Positions 11,591-18,318 of a DNA stretch of 23,736 nucleotides are shown here, in pieces. The position numbers and the translations under genes are program-made. The notes below the pieces were generated by a model. It did not search any database. It saw only the letters and a program-made list of their open reading frames with translations, and was not told where the DNA came from. Where the stretch lies: positions 1 to 23,736 of the IMG/VR virus record IMGVR_UViG_3300001750_000025; one strand, given 5' to 3'. Numbering within the stretch: the first letter of the stretch is position 1; every line of letters begins with the position of its first letter. The stretch is from a virus.

Positions 11591-11798
11591 TCTCCGGGTC
11601 CCAGAACCCTTTTATTGAATCCATATAGGCATCGCAGGAGGCGCACTGAACATGTCCGTCTTCGTAGAGAAAGAATGTCTGACTCTCACAATTACATACC
11701 CATACTCTATGCCACTCAGCTTCTTCAGAAACAATCTCTGATTGTGCATACCCATTGGGTATCTTTTTCTTAGTTTTGAAATCAATGATGTCACCCAC
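11583..11798 (-). CDS. Leftward small zinc-binding protein
   Basis: 71 residues from GTG 11798, with GGAGG 6 nt upstream. Begins VGDIIDFKTKKKIPNGYAQ (Met at the start). WVCNCESQTFFLYEDGHVQCASC contains a C-x-C ... C-x2-C site; small phage proteins with this kind of FxLxxDG-x-VxCxxC arrangement are common, and bind zinc. It is the only leftward gene between 2537 and 23107. Its divergent neighbour starts at 11855. Confidence 0.65.
   Translation of the reverse strand: MGDIIDFKTKKKIPNGYAQSEIVSEEAEWHRVWVCNCESQTFFLYEDGHVQCASCDAYMDSIKGFWDPEKK
11731..11745. repeat. Second copy of the ACAATC palindrome
   Basis: ACAATC-TCT-GATTGT at 11731-11745 is nearly identical to the terminator stem ACAATC-TTT-GATTGT at 11565-11579, 166 bp away, but lies inside the leftward gene and has no T-run. 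It may be a binding site or a coincidence of duplication. Confidence 0.35.
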
Positions 11799-11854
11799 AG
11801 CAATCCTCCATAGAGATACATACCTGAAAAGGTATTTCTAAGGGAAATTCTACC

Positions 11855-12115
11855 ATGAAATATAGAGTGAAGATAAAGGCTAAAGCAGAAGACGTTATTC
11901 GTGTAGCTGATCGCCTTGACGATGAGATTGAGGACTTCCATAAAGGCTCTGTGCTGGTTAGAACAAGAGCAGACTTGGGGATTGTTTCAGCAGAAATTAT
12001 GAAAGATTACGCTCATATTGGATATGCAATGAATGACGCTGCTCTAATTTCTGGGCTTATGATGGGCAATGACTGTCATATAAACTCAGTGATAATAACC
12101 TTCAATAAGGGATGA
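11855..12115 (+). CDS. Hypothetical protein, 86 residues
   Basis: Begins MKYRVKIKAKAEDVIRVAD. GGGAAA lies about 8 nt upstream and a short ATACC/GGTAT hairpin precedes it. The sequence alternates beta strands (MKYRVKIKA, GSVLVRTRA, INSVIITFNKG) and helices, like a small ferredoxin-like fold. It is not recognised. Its stop is followed by promoter-like copy B. Confidence 0.6.
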   Translation: MKYRVKIKAKAEDVIRVADRLDDEIEDFHKGSVLVRTRADLGIVSAEIMKDYAHIGYAMNDAALISGLMMGNDCHINSVIITFNKG

Positions 12116-12137
12116 TTCTTAATCACGGGTGAGCCGT

Positions 12138-12173
12138 CAAAATTTTGCCGCATTCTGTTGCAATAATTAAAAA
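12138..12173 (+). promoter_or_regulatory. Promoter-like conserved element, copy B
   Basis: CAAAATTTTGCCGCATTCTG followed by TTGCAATAATTAAAAA. It matches copy A at 28 of 35 positions. The -35-equivalent is TTGCCG and the -10-equivalent TAAAAA. It ends 16 nt before the start codon at 12190, so the leader must be very short; the ribosome site is GGAAGGAG. Confidence 0.55.
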
Positions 12174-12189
12174 TCGGAAGGAGATTACC

Positions 12190-12459
12190 ATGAATGACGA
12201 CCTTAAAAAATGCGAGATTATTCCTGTTTTAGGGCTGGTGTTGGCGCGAGATCATGCAATCGAGATTGGTATTTTGAAGGCCCTTACGCCACTTTTCAAG
12301 AAATACAAAAAAGAGCTGACTTCTAGGGGGTTTTCTGATGGTCATGCTGCGGAAATTCTGACGTCAGTCACTATGTTTCCTGATCTTGCAGCAGAAATCT
12401 CAAACAAGACAAGAGAGGTTTGGGAGGCGGAGATGTTGAAAGAGCTGGATAAACACTAA
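12190..12459 (+). CDS. Paralogue 1 of a tandem pair
   Basis: 89 residues beginning MNDDLKKCEIIPVLGLVLA. GGAAGGAG 8 nt before the ATG fixes the start; the open frame back to 12145 runs into promoter-like copy B. It is about 40 percent identical to the next product over roughly 66 positions, sharing GLVL, H-A, GFSD, AAEI, MFPD and RE-x-WE. Compact, helical, acidic and basic residues mixed; no domain recognised. The shared GFSD-x2-AAEI segment resembles a helix-capping turn. Confidence 0.65.
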   Translation: MNDDLKKCEIIPVLGLVLARDHAIEIGILKALTPLFKKYKKELTSRGFSDGHAAEILTSVTMFPDLAAEISNKTREVWEAEMLKELDKH

Positions 12460-12473
12460 GGAGTGAAACGACC

Positions 12474-12743
12474 GTGGGTAAGAAACCAGATAGGTGTGGT
12501 GTTAGAGCGGGGATTGGGTTAGTCCTCACATATGAGCATGCCAAGAAACTCGGTATTGTTGAGGGCCTTAACGATGATCAACAGAGGTATGTTGAAAGCA
12601 TGGTGGATGCCGGGTTCTCCGATCAAGAGGCTGCGGAGATTGTTGTGGGCATTTCAATGTTTCCTGACATGGCCATCGACTTGGGGAAGAAATCAAGGGA
12701 GATTTGGGAGAGGAAAATAACGGAGGATGAAGATGCGCTTTGA
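12474..12743 (+). CDS. Paralogue 2 of a tandem pair
   Basis: 89 residues from GTG 12474, with AAGGAG 10 nt upstream; begins VGKKPDRCGVRAGIGLVLT (Met at the start). It keeps the core motifs of the 12190 product (GFSDQEAAEI, MFPDMA, SREIWE) and the same length, so the pair most likely arose by duplication and then diverged. Both have one Cys near residue 8. The end overlaps the next start by 11 bp. Function unknown. Confidence 0.65.
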   Translation: MGKKPDRCGVRAGIGLVLTYEHAKKLGIVEGLNDDQQRYVESMVDAGFSDQEAAEIVVGISMFPDMAIDLGKKSREIWERKITEDEDAL

Positions 12744-12981
12744 ATATCATGGACGAGAGGGAGCGGTAGCTATTATCGAAACTGATCCCGTCAAGGAAAA
12801 AGAGCGGGATGGAATTTATCTCAGGGTCAAGGTTGATGGTAGCTGGCAGACTCGTTGTTTGACTGATCTTCCATGGGGGATTGTCAAGGCTTGGATTGAT
12901 AGCAAGTCGGAGAATGCCCTTGAGCGATTGAGATATATGGAGGATGTGACAAGGCACTTGCACAGCCTGATAAGCAAATGA
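12733..12981 (+). CDS. Hypothetical protein, 82 residues
   Basis: Begins MRFEYHGREGAVAIIETD. ATG 12733 has GGAGG 6 nt upstream; an ATG at 12727 is too close to that site. Beta-rich first half (GIYLRVKVDGSWQTRCL), helical second half (AWIDSKSENALERLRYMEDV). Coupled to the next gene by ATGA. Not recognised. Confidence 0.55.
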   Translation: MRFEYHGREGAVAIIETDPVKEKERDGIYLRVKVDGSWQTRCLTDLPWGIVKAWIDSKSENALERLRYMEDVTRHLHSLISK

Positions 12982-13403
12982 ACAAAGATGAACAAGAAGA
13001 ATTCGGCGTCCTAGTAGAAGTTTTCGTTGATATGATCAATAGGATGTCAGGCCAAAGCACTGGGACTGCCCTTGAAGCTGTTAAGAGTAATTCTGAGAGC
13101 ATTGCAATCCTCAATGATAAACTCCGCATAAAAGGCGAGGGCGGTCTGACTTATGTATCTGATGGAGTTGCCAAGAAAATAGAGGACGGGATTGATGTTA
13201 TGGGGGTGGTGCGGAGTTTTTCTGTCTTCACCGAGGATAATAATCCATATGGAGAGCGGGATTTTGGGGGTTTTGAAGTTGAGGGGCAGAAATATTTTTG
13301 GAAGATAGATTACTTTGATGAAGATTTAAAGGGGTCGGCTCCTGATTATACTGACCCGAAAACAAAAAGAATTTTGACAGTGGCATTAGCAGAGGAATAT
13401 TAA
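12978..13403 (+). CDS. DUF3768-like protein
   Basis: 141 residues beginning MNKDEQEEFGVLVEVFVDM. From about residue 75 the order FTEDNNPYGERDFGGFEV, FWKIDYFDEDLKGSAPDYTDP and RILTVALAEEY matches the DUF3768 family as I remember it (FTEDNDPYGEHDFG ... WKIDYYD ... SPDPADP ... RVLTIMLA-x-EY). That family is found in phages and proteobacterial mobile elements and has no known function. The N-terminal 75 residues are helical and may be an extra domain. ATGA overlap with the gene before. Confidence 0.75.
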   Translation: MNKDEQEEFGVLVEVFVDMINRMSGQSTGTALEAVKSNSESIAILNDKLRIKGEGGLTYVSDGVAKKIEDGIDVMGVVRSFSVFTEDNNPYGERDFGGFEVEGQKYFWKIDYFDEDLKGSAPDYTDPKTKRILTVALAEEY

Positions 13404-14189
13404 ATGAGAGTCCACATAACTGGCAACAAGACCAAAAGGGACGGGGATATCTTCTCTCGTTTAACACATTTTACCATCACCAAGGGAAAGAAGCATATTA
13501 GAGGGTCATTTGAGGTTTCCATTAATCCAGATGAAGATGCTCCGTTTAACTTCTCAACCAAGGTCGGTACAAAAACTGTTAGGTATGGACCTCTTCCAAG
13601 GGGGTATTCATTTTCTGAAACCAGTGATTCTTTCACATTCCTGTTCCCCCATAAAACCAAATATGGCACCCTGACTGTTTCTGATACTAGTTACGGATTA
13701 ACAATGGATGGAGATGTCATTTCCGGAACAGATTCAGGAATATCTGTTTTTCGGGATGGTGTAAACTTGAATAAAATGGCCTCTAGTAAACCTGTAGATA
13801 TAACCCAACTAGCTCGTTATCTACAGGAAAATCCAATCATTGAGAGGATGTTTGAGTTATATGGATATGGGGTATTAACTACAGAGAGACAGGAGGAGGT
13901 GGACGAATGGCTTGATAATATTGTTTCTAAAAGTCATAGGATTCGTTGTATGCCGCCGCTTTGGCTGAGTGAGGTTCATTATTTTTTAGACGGCAAAGCT
14001 CCACTTTCTAAGTTCTCTAGAGCTATATTAGGAAACTGGTATAGTTGGTCAGCCACAAGGGTTGTAGCAACAGCAAACGAAAAAAGAGTTGTAAAATTTA
14101 ATATTTTGAGGGGCCTAAGGTCTCACTATTTCGAAATATTCAAAGGCACTGCAAGTATTGATTATTGGGCAAGAAAACACAAGCTGTGA
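13404..14189 (+). CDS. Unknown protein, 261 residues
   Basis: Begins MRVHITGNKTKRDGDIFSR, directly after the previous stop, with AGAGGA upstream. Residues 1-120 are beta-rich with many Thr/Ser/Gly (an immunoglobulin-like or jelly-roll look); from about 130 to 261 it is helical and basic with several Trp (LGNWYSWSATRVVA). This two-part layout could mean two domains. It is the largest unrecognised protein in the accessory region. Overlaps the next gene by 4 bp. Confidence 0.6.
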   Translation: MRVHITGNKTKRDGDIFSRLTHFTITKGKKHIRGSFEVSINPDEDAPFNFSTKVGTKTVRYGPLPRGYSFSETSDSFTFLFPHKTKYGTLTVSDTSYGLTMDGDVISGTDSGISVFRDGVNLNKMASSKPVDITQLARYLQENPIIERMFELYGYGVLTTERQEEVDEWLDNIVSKSHRIRCMPPLWLSEVHYFLDGKAPLSKFSRAILGNWYSWSATRVVATANEKRVVKFNILRGLRSHYFEIFKGTASIDYWARKHKL

Positions 14190-14401
14190 AATTCATACTT
14201 GATAAGCAGGGGATTTTTTGGTTTTACAACGAATGCGATCTTTGTGACTACAGAACTGAAAGTTATCTAGATGCCCCATTAGCTTGGGAGGAGTGGAGAA
14301 ACAGAAAGTGTTTTTGTAAGGAGAAACCTGATGAAGATATCACCAGAACAAAGAAGAAAAGCAGTTTTGTACGCCTCTCAGCTAAACGCCGTGTTTGGTG
14401 A
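14186..14401 (+). CDS. Small Cys-rich protein
   Basis: 71 residues from GTG 14186, overlapping the previous stop as GTGA; a TTG at 14165 is the longer alternative. Ribosome site is weak. Begins VKFILDKQGIFWFYNECDL; CDLCDY and CFCKEK give a C-x2-C ... C-x-C metal-binding pattern. The basic C-terminus overlaps the next gene by 71 bp, so the last 23 residues are less certain. Confidence 0.5.
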   Translation: MKFILDKQGIFWFYNECDLCDYRTESYLDAPLAWEEWRNRKCFCKEKPDEDITRTKKKSSFVRLSAKRRVW

Positions 14402-14681
14402 GTCTGAGGAGGGCGGAATTATCTTGATGGCTGCTGTTTATAATCTTCTAGCCAACTGGGAGATAGTTAAATTTATGGGCAAGCAAGAAGGTCTATCTAT
14501 TGATGATGAGGAACTCATCCGATTGATAAGACATGAGCTTGTAGGTATGAACAATGCTGGAGAAAGCCTTAACGAAGAATATGAAAATGGTGGCGAAGAT
14601 GCCATGAGAGAATCAGCAAAGGAGTTCAACGAATTTGCTGAGAAGGAGCTTGGTAGGCTCAAGAAGACTAAACTTAACTAA
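14331..14681 (+). CDS. Hypothetical helical protein, 116 residues
   Basis: Begins MKISPEQRRKAVLYASQLN. GGAG lies 9 nt upstream. Fully helical in appearance, with an acidic C-terminal half (NEEYENGGEDAMRESAKEFNEFAEKEL). Starts inside the preceding gene. It is followed 12 bp later by the secreted His/Asp-rich gene. No family recognised. Confidence 0.6.
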   Translation: MKISPEQRRKAVLYASQLNAVFGESEEGGIILMAAVYNLLANWEIVKFMGKQEGLSIDDEELIRLIRHELVGMNNAGESLNEEYENGGEDAMRESAKEFNEFAEKELGRLKKTKLN

Positions 14682-14693
14682 GAGGAAGAGAAA

Positions 14694-14966
14694 ATGAACT
14701 TTTTTAAAGTGTTGATGGTTTGTTTGATGTTTGCAGCAAGCACTGTTGCTCCGGCATATGCTGGTGGAAGCGGTCATGGTGGCGGCCATGGTGGTGGTCA
14801 CGGCGGCGGTCATGGCGGTCATGGCCATGGCGGCGACGACGGTGGTGACGACGGTGGTGATGATGGCGGCGATGATGGCGGCGACGGCGGTGATGCCGGT
14901 GGTGATGCTGGCGGTGCCGGTGAAACCCGTGATCATGACTGGGAGAATGAAGTAGAACGTAACTAA
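14694..14966 (+). CDS. Secreted His/Gly- then Asp/Gly-rich repeat protein
   Basis: 90 residues with a clear signal peptide (MNFFKVLMVCLMFAASTVAP, then AYA and cleavage near residue 23). The mature chain starts GGSG and has GHGG-type repeats with six His, then four GGDD repeats and related GGD/GGDA units, ending in a charged tail (ETRDHDWENEVERN). Such chains can bind metal ions (His for Zn, Ni or Cu; Asp for Ca). GAGGAAGAG precedes the ATG. It would be exported to the host periplasm or outside. The repeated units use different synonymous codons. It lies 34 bp before the SPFH gene, so the two may act together. No known family. Confidence 0.7.
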   Translation: MNFFKVLMVCLMFAASTVAPAYAGGSGHGGGHGGGHGGGHGGHGHGGDDGGDDGGDDGGDDGGDGGDAGGDAGGAGETRDHDWENEVERN

Positions 14967-15000
14967 CGGTTTTAACCACAACTGATCGAGGAGTTTTAAC

Positions 15001-16404
15001 ATGTTTTTGACATTTGTTGGACTCCTCGTTCTTGTGGGGGCATTTTTCGTCCCCCGCGAGTTCGAGGGTCTAAATACCGGCAGGATTAAAGCCTTTATGA
15101 GGCTTGTTTCTGTCCCCATGATTGTTGCCGGAGTTTTCCTTGGTGGTTTCCAATATGCTGAACCCGGGTATATCTACCATGTTCGGGATATCTTCGGTAC
15201 CGAACGAGTGGTCAGCAAAACTGGTTGGTTTTTTGCTGGTTGGCGTGACCCTATCCCTTGGAAGCGGGAAGTAACTATAGCTTACGACCACAGCAAGACT
15301 GACGGCGATACAGCCGGTGCTCCATCATCTCAGCTACTCCCCTACACAATCACAATGGCTGATAACGTTAAAGGTACGGTGACTGCTGTTGTGAGGTTTC
15401 GGGTGCCAGACGATATTGAGCAGTTTCTCGAAATTGCCCATCGCTACAGATCGCCCGGAAGACTTGTTTCAACGGCTCTCAAGCCATCTGTTGAACAAGC
15501 CTTTGATGCCACCGCTTCACTGGTAACAGCAGAAGGATACTTCACTTCAGAGCGAAACCAGTTCAAACAGAAGTTCCGGCAGATTATGCAAAAGGGAATT
15601 CCTGCAACTCGCCGGACCCAGAAACGTATTCCTGTCGCTGGTAGCGACGTAGGAGCTACCGGCACCAATCTTCCCGGAGCCGGCAAAACAGGCGACACCA
15701 CTCGCCTTGTTTATGTTCTTGAGGAGATCAAGGATAAAGATGGTGTTGTTATCAGAACTCGTCACAACTTCCAGTTGTCTGGAATCAATGTGGCTGACGC
15801 AATCCTGACTCAGTTCGATGCTGATGATGAGTTCGAAGAGAGAATTCAGGAACGTCGAGATGCTGCCGCCAAAAGAGCTATTGCTCGGGAAAAGCGGCTG
15901 GAAGAAGAAGAGCAGCGTTTATATGAGGTTGCCCGTGGCCAGAAAGAAATTGCCATTGAGCACGCAAAGGTAAAGAAAGACCAGATTGCTCGTGAAACCA
16001 AAGCCGAAACGGATAAGAAGTTGGCGGTTATCTCCGCAGAAAAGCTTCTTCGTCAGGCTGAGATTGACAAGCAGACTGCTGAGATTGCTTTGGAAAAAGC
16101 CCGCATTGATGCCCAGAGCATCAAAACCCTTGCGGATGCCAATGCCTATGAACGGCAAAAGCTTCTGGAGGCTGATGGTGCCCTGAAGCCCAAGCTCGAT
16201 GCCTTTATTGAGGTGAATAAAGAGTGGGCCAGTGCTTACTCTAATCGCCGTACTCCGTCCATTGTTTTCGGAAGTGGTGGGGAAAGCTCCCTTACTGGGG
16301 CACCGACCGGGGCAAATTCAGAAGCAACTGAATTTCAATCAATGTTGAATGCTCTGATTGCAAAACAGCTTCTTCTGGACACGACCATGAAGCCGATTGA
16401 ATAA
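15001..16404 (+). CDS. SPFH/Band-7 membrane protein
   Basis: 467 residues beginning MFLTFVGLLVLVGAFFVPRE. Two hydrophobic helices (1-18 and about 33-50) are followed by an SPFH-like domain, with a typical start (AEPGYIYHVRDIFG) and a beta-rich core (VKGTVTAVVRFRVPDD). From about 285 to 410 there is a long charged coiled coil rich in Arg, Lys and Glu. This is the layout of prohibitin, flotillin and HflK/C proteins, which form oligomeric membrane scaffolds. Length is usual for the group. GAGGAG precedes the start. Phage versions are known, but their role is unclear; modulating a host membrane protease or lysis is speculative. A terminator follows. Confidence 0.8.
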   Translation: MFLTFVGLLVLVGAFFVPREFEGLNTGRIKAFMRLVSVPMIVAGVFLGGFQYAEPGYIYHVRDIFGTERVVSKTGWFFAGWRDPIPWKREVTIAYDHSKTDGDTAGAPSSQLLPYTITMADNVKGTVTAVVRFRVPDDIEQFLEIAHRYRSPGRLVSTALKPSVEQAFDATASLVTAEGYFTSERNQFKQKFRQIMQKGIPATRRTQKRIPVAGSDVGATGTNLPGAGKTGDTTRLVYVLEEIKDKDGVVIRTRHNFQLSGINVADAILTQFDADDEFEERIQERRDAAAKRAIAREKRLEEEEQRLYEVARGQKEIAIEHAKVKKDQIARETKAETDKKLAVISAEKLLRQAEIDKQTAEIALEKARIDAQSIKTLADANAYERQKLLEADGALKPKLDAFIEVNKEWASAYSNRRTPSIVFGSGGESSLTGAPTGANSEATEFQSMLNALIAKQLLLDTTMKPIE

Positions 16405-16433
16405 GCTGGCAGTCCATCTCCTTCTGTCGGCTT

Positions 16434-16464
16434 GGCGGGGGCCTTTTGCCCTCGCCACCTTTTT
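16434..16464 (+). terminator. Rho-independent terminator
   Basis: GGCGGGGGC (16434-16442), loop CTTTT, GCCCTCGCC (16448-16456), then ACCTTTTT. Nine base pairs with one G-U. It ends the SPFH transcript and also sits directly before the AGGAG sites of the 16484 gene. Confidence 0.75.
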
Positions 16465-16483
16465 AGGAGATTAAGGAGACAAC

Positions 16484-16852
16484 ATGAAAAAGAAAATTCA
16501 TGAGAATGAATTTGACACCCATAAGTTTTCTTCTGCGATCCGCTTTGATCGCAGGGGTCCAGAAACTCTTTGTAGAGTGTTCGGGACGCATGGGGGTGGA
16601 TATCTTTCTCACAAGAAAGATATCGTTTTAAAGCCATACACAGATGACTCAGAAAATTATCACAGAGTAGATGGTAGGATTGTTTGTTATGTCAGAGTTG
16701 ATGAAGAGAGCATACCATCTATATATATTCAGGAGCCGGACGAAAGCGCGGAAGTACGATCTCTGAGAGAGGAAAATTCTAGACTAAAGGGTAGAATAGA
16801 GGGGTACGAGGAAATACTTGGGAAGCTAAAGGTAGAATTAAAGGAGAGCTGA
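16484..16852 (+). CDS. Hypothetical protein with coiled-coil tail
   Basis: 122 residues beginning MKKKIHENEFDTHKFSSAI. AAGGAG lies about 6 nt upstream. The first 80 residues are mixed alpha/beta; residues 88-122 (AEVRSLREENSRLKGRIEGY onward) have heptad-like hydrophobic spacing typical of a coiled coil. It is the first gene after a terminator, so it probably has its own promoter or an mRNA-processing event. Not recognised. Confidence 0.6.
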   Translation: MKKKIHENEFDTHKFSSAIRFDRRGPETLCRVFGTHGGGYLSHKKDIVLKPYTDDSENYHRVDGRIVCYVRVDEESIPSIYIQEPDESAEVRSLREENSRLKGRIEGYEEILGKLKVELKES

Positions 16853-16855
16853 AAG

Positions 16856-17383
16856 ATGGATGATTTAATGGGAATTCGGGTTGTTTGGGATGGGAATGAG
16901 ACTAGTGTTGTGGCTTATGGGAAACACTTCAGCGTTTTGGATGAGATTTTTTTTGAAACCGATTTTGATGAAGACATAATTGGTGCGCCACGTTCATCCA
17001 GAACCTACAATAGGAGTGGTGATTTATCAGTAATGCGAGAGAACTATAATTCTGTTTGGATAAGGCTGGATGGAGATCCGAAAATCGATTATTGTTCAAT
17101 TGATTCTCCGCCCCCAAATGATTGCAACTACACTGAAATCATAAGGGGATTGGTTGAGGTTATCGAAGAACAAAAGAAGGGGCTGGACAAAATAAAATCC
17201 CTTAGTGAGTGGAAAAAGATAGAATCATCAACTGTTTTTGATGAAGATATGGAAGTTGGTGTTTGGATATCAACAGGTTTTGCAGTAACCTACAGTTATG
17301 GTAGACGACCAGAGGATGCCATTAATTCCGGGTACACACATTACAGGAGATTGAATTGTCCAGAAAGGGACGTGGTAGAATAA
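16856..17383 (+). CDS. Unknown protein, 175 residues
   Basis: Begins MDDLMGIRVVWDGNETSVV. AAGGAGAG is about 7 nt before the ATG, 4 bp after the previous stop. Acidic and beta-rich, with two Cys in the middle (DYCSIDSPPPNDC) and a helical linker (LVEVIEEQKKGLDKIKSLSE). The C-terminal part is beta-rich again. No family recognised. Confidence 0.6.
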   Translation: MDDLMGIRVVWDGNETSVVAYGKHFSVLDEIFFETDFDEDIIGAPRSSRTYNRSGDLSVMRENYNSVWIRLDGDPKIDYCSIDSPPPNDCNYTEIIRGLVEVIEEQKKGLDKIKSLSEWKKIESSTVFDEDMEVGVWISTGFAVTYSYGRRPEDAINSGYTHYRRLNCPERDVVE

Positions 17384-17425
17384 GGAATCCGATTGTTAAG
17401 CCGATGCGTCAACGGGGGAAATCAA

Positions 17426-17701
17426 TTGAGCGTCAAAAAGCCGGTAAAGGTTCCTATATCAGACGACCCAAACATGCAAGAAATCTTCGAAGAGATCCCG
17501 GAGGGACTGAAGAACCTTCTGAGTCAGATGGCTGAAGCCGGGGAAGATTGCATTGGACTCTTGATCCTCCACGACAAAGAGGAGGGTACGTGGTCCTACA
17601 CAACGAATCTTAATAATGAGGTTGAGGTGGTTGACATTCTCAACGGTATGATTAAGATGATTGGGGTGGAGAGTGCTAGTGAGAAGGGTTGGTTGAATTA
17701 A
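17426..17701 (+). CDS. Hypothetical protein, 91 residues
   Basis: Likely starts at TTG 17426 (LSVKKPVKVPISDDPNMQE, Met at the start) with GGGGGAAA upstream; the open frame extends to a TTG at 17393, which has AAGGAA and remains possible. Mostly helical (IFEEIPEGLKNLLSQMAEAG) then a beta hairpin (GTWSYTTNLNNEVEVV). Ends 12 bp before the GcrA-like gene. Not recognised. Confidence 0.5.
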   Translation: MSVKKPVKVPISDDPNMQEIFEEIPEGLKNLLSQMAEAGEDCIGLLILHDKEEGTWSYTTNLNNEVEVVDILNGMIKMIGVESASEKGWLN

Positions 17702-17712
17702 TTTGAGGTGAT

Positions 17713-18189
17713 ATGCATCCCAATGGGTGGACAGAAAGAGAAGACCAGATTCTTAAGGAATACTGGGGTAAGAAGATTTGCCAAGAGATTGGCGATAAGA
17801 TTGGCAGAACCAAGAATTCCATTATAGGTAGGGCCAAAAGGATTGGGCTTGAGAAGCTCAAGAGTGTTGACACAAGGCCCCGCAAAGATCGAAATCCACA
17901 AAATGGCTATACGAAAGGCACCCTAAAAAGAGGTGAATGTAGAAGAGTGAGAAGAAAACCCACAATCCTTGAAACCCCGCTTCCGGGCTATGGCAAGAAG
18001 ATTGGAATTTTTTCCATGACTGGCCATACTTGTCGGTGGGTTATGGATGATAGAGGTGAGGATGGCTTGGCAACCATGTGCGGTCATTATGCTGAAGCTG
18101 GTCATTCTTACTGCTCAAAGCATGAAGAGGTGGTGTTTCTTCCCTATGACCCAAGGACAAGACGATGGACCCGTTCAAAGACTTTTTGA
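17713..18189 (+). CDS. gcrA: GcrA-family transcription regulator
   Basis: 158 residues beginning MHPNGWTEREDQILKEYWG. Residues 5-45 form the GcrA-type helix-turn-helix: WTEREDQIL ... IGRTKNSIIGRAKRIGL, with the conserved N-x-I-I-G-R/K-x-x-R-L/I-G-L. The C-terminal part has HTCRWVM (105-111), MCGH (122-125) and SYCSKHEEV (132-140), the Cys/His pattern seen in GcrA. In alphaproteobacteria GcrA binds RNA polymerase sigma-70 and acts at promoters with methylated GANTC sites. A phage copy might redirect host transcription. GAGGTG precedes the ATG. Middle linker is basic and variable, as usual. Slightly shorter than typical cellular GcrA. Confidence 0.85.
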   Translation: MHPNGWTEREDQILKEYWGKKICQEIGDKIGRTKNSIIGRAKRIGLEKLKSVDTRPRKDRNPQNGYTKGTLKRGECRRVRRKPTILETPLPGYGKKIGIFSMTGHTCRWVMDDRGEDGLATMCGHYAEAGHSYCSKHEEVVFLPYDPRTRRWTRSKTF

Positions 18190-18242
18190 TAGGATTTATG
18201 TTGGGGGTATTGTTGTTTTTAATTTTCACTGCATTGTTTTAA
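18165..18242 (+). CDS. 25-residue membrane peptide
   Basis: MDPFKDFLIGFMLGVLLFL, then IFTALF: one hydrophobic helix after a short charged start. AGGA lies 8 nt upstream. It overlaps the end of the GcrA gene by 25 bp and stops one base before the first tRNA gene. Very short, so uncertain, but its ribosome site and helix are convincing. Confidence 0.4.
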   Translation: MDPFKDFLIGFMLGVLLFLIFTALF

Positions 18243-18243
18243 T

Positions 18244-18317
18244 GCGGAGTTAGCTCAATGGCAGAGCTATAGCCTTCCAAGCTATTGACGAGGGTTCGAT
18301 TCCCTCACTCCGCTCCA
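18244..18317 (+). tRNA. tRNA-Gly (TCC)
   Basis: Acceptor GCGGAGT/ACTCCGC, D arm GCTC/GAGC, anticodon stem ATAGC/GCTAT with loop CTTCCAA, T arm GAGGG-TTCGATT-CCCTC, CCA encoded. All stems pair. Reads GGA/GGN codons. Confidence 0.92.
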
Positions 18318-18318
18318 T

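Noticed and set aside
14704-14979. His/Arg-rich 91-residue frame on the minus strand
   Set aside because: It is the complement of the Gly/His/Asp repeats of the secreted protein and has no ribosome site.
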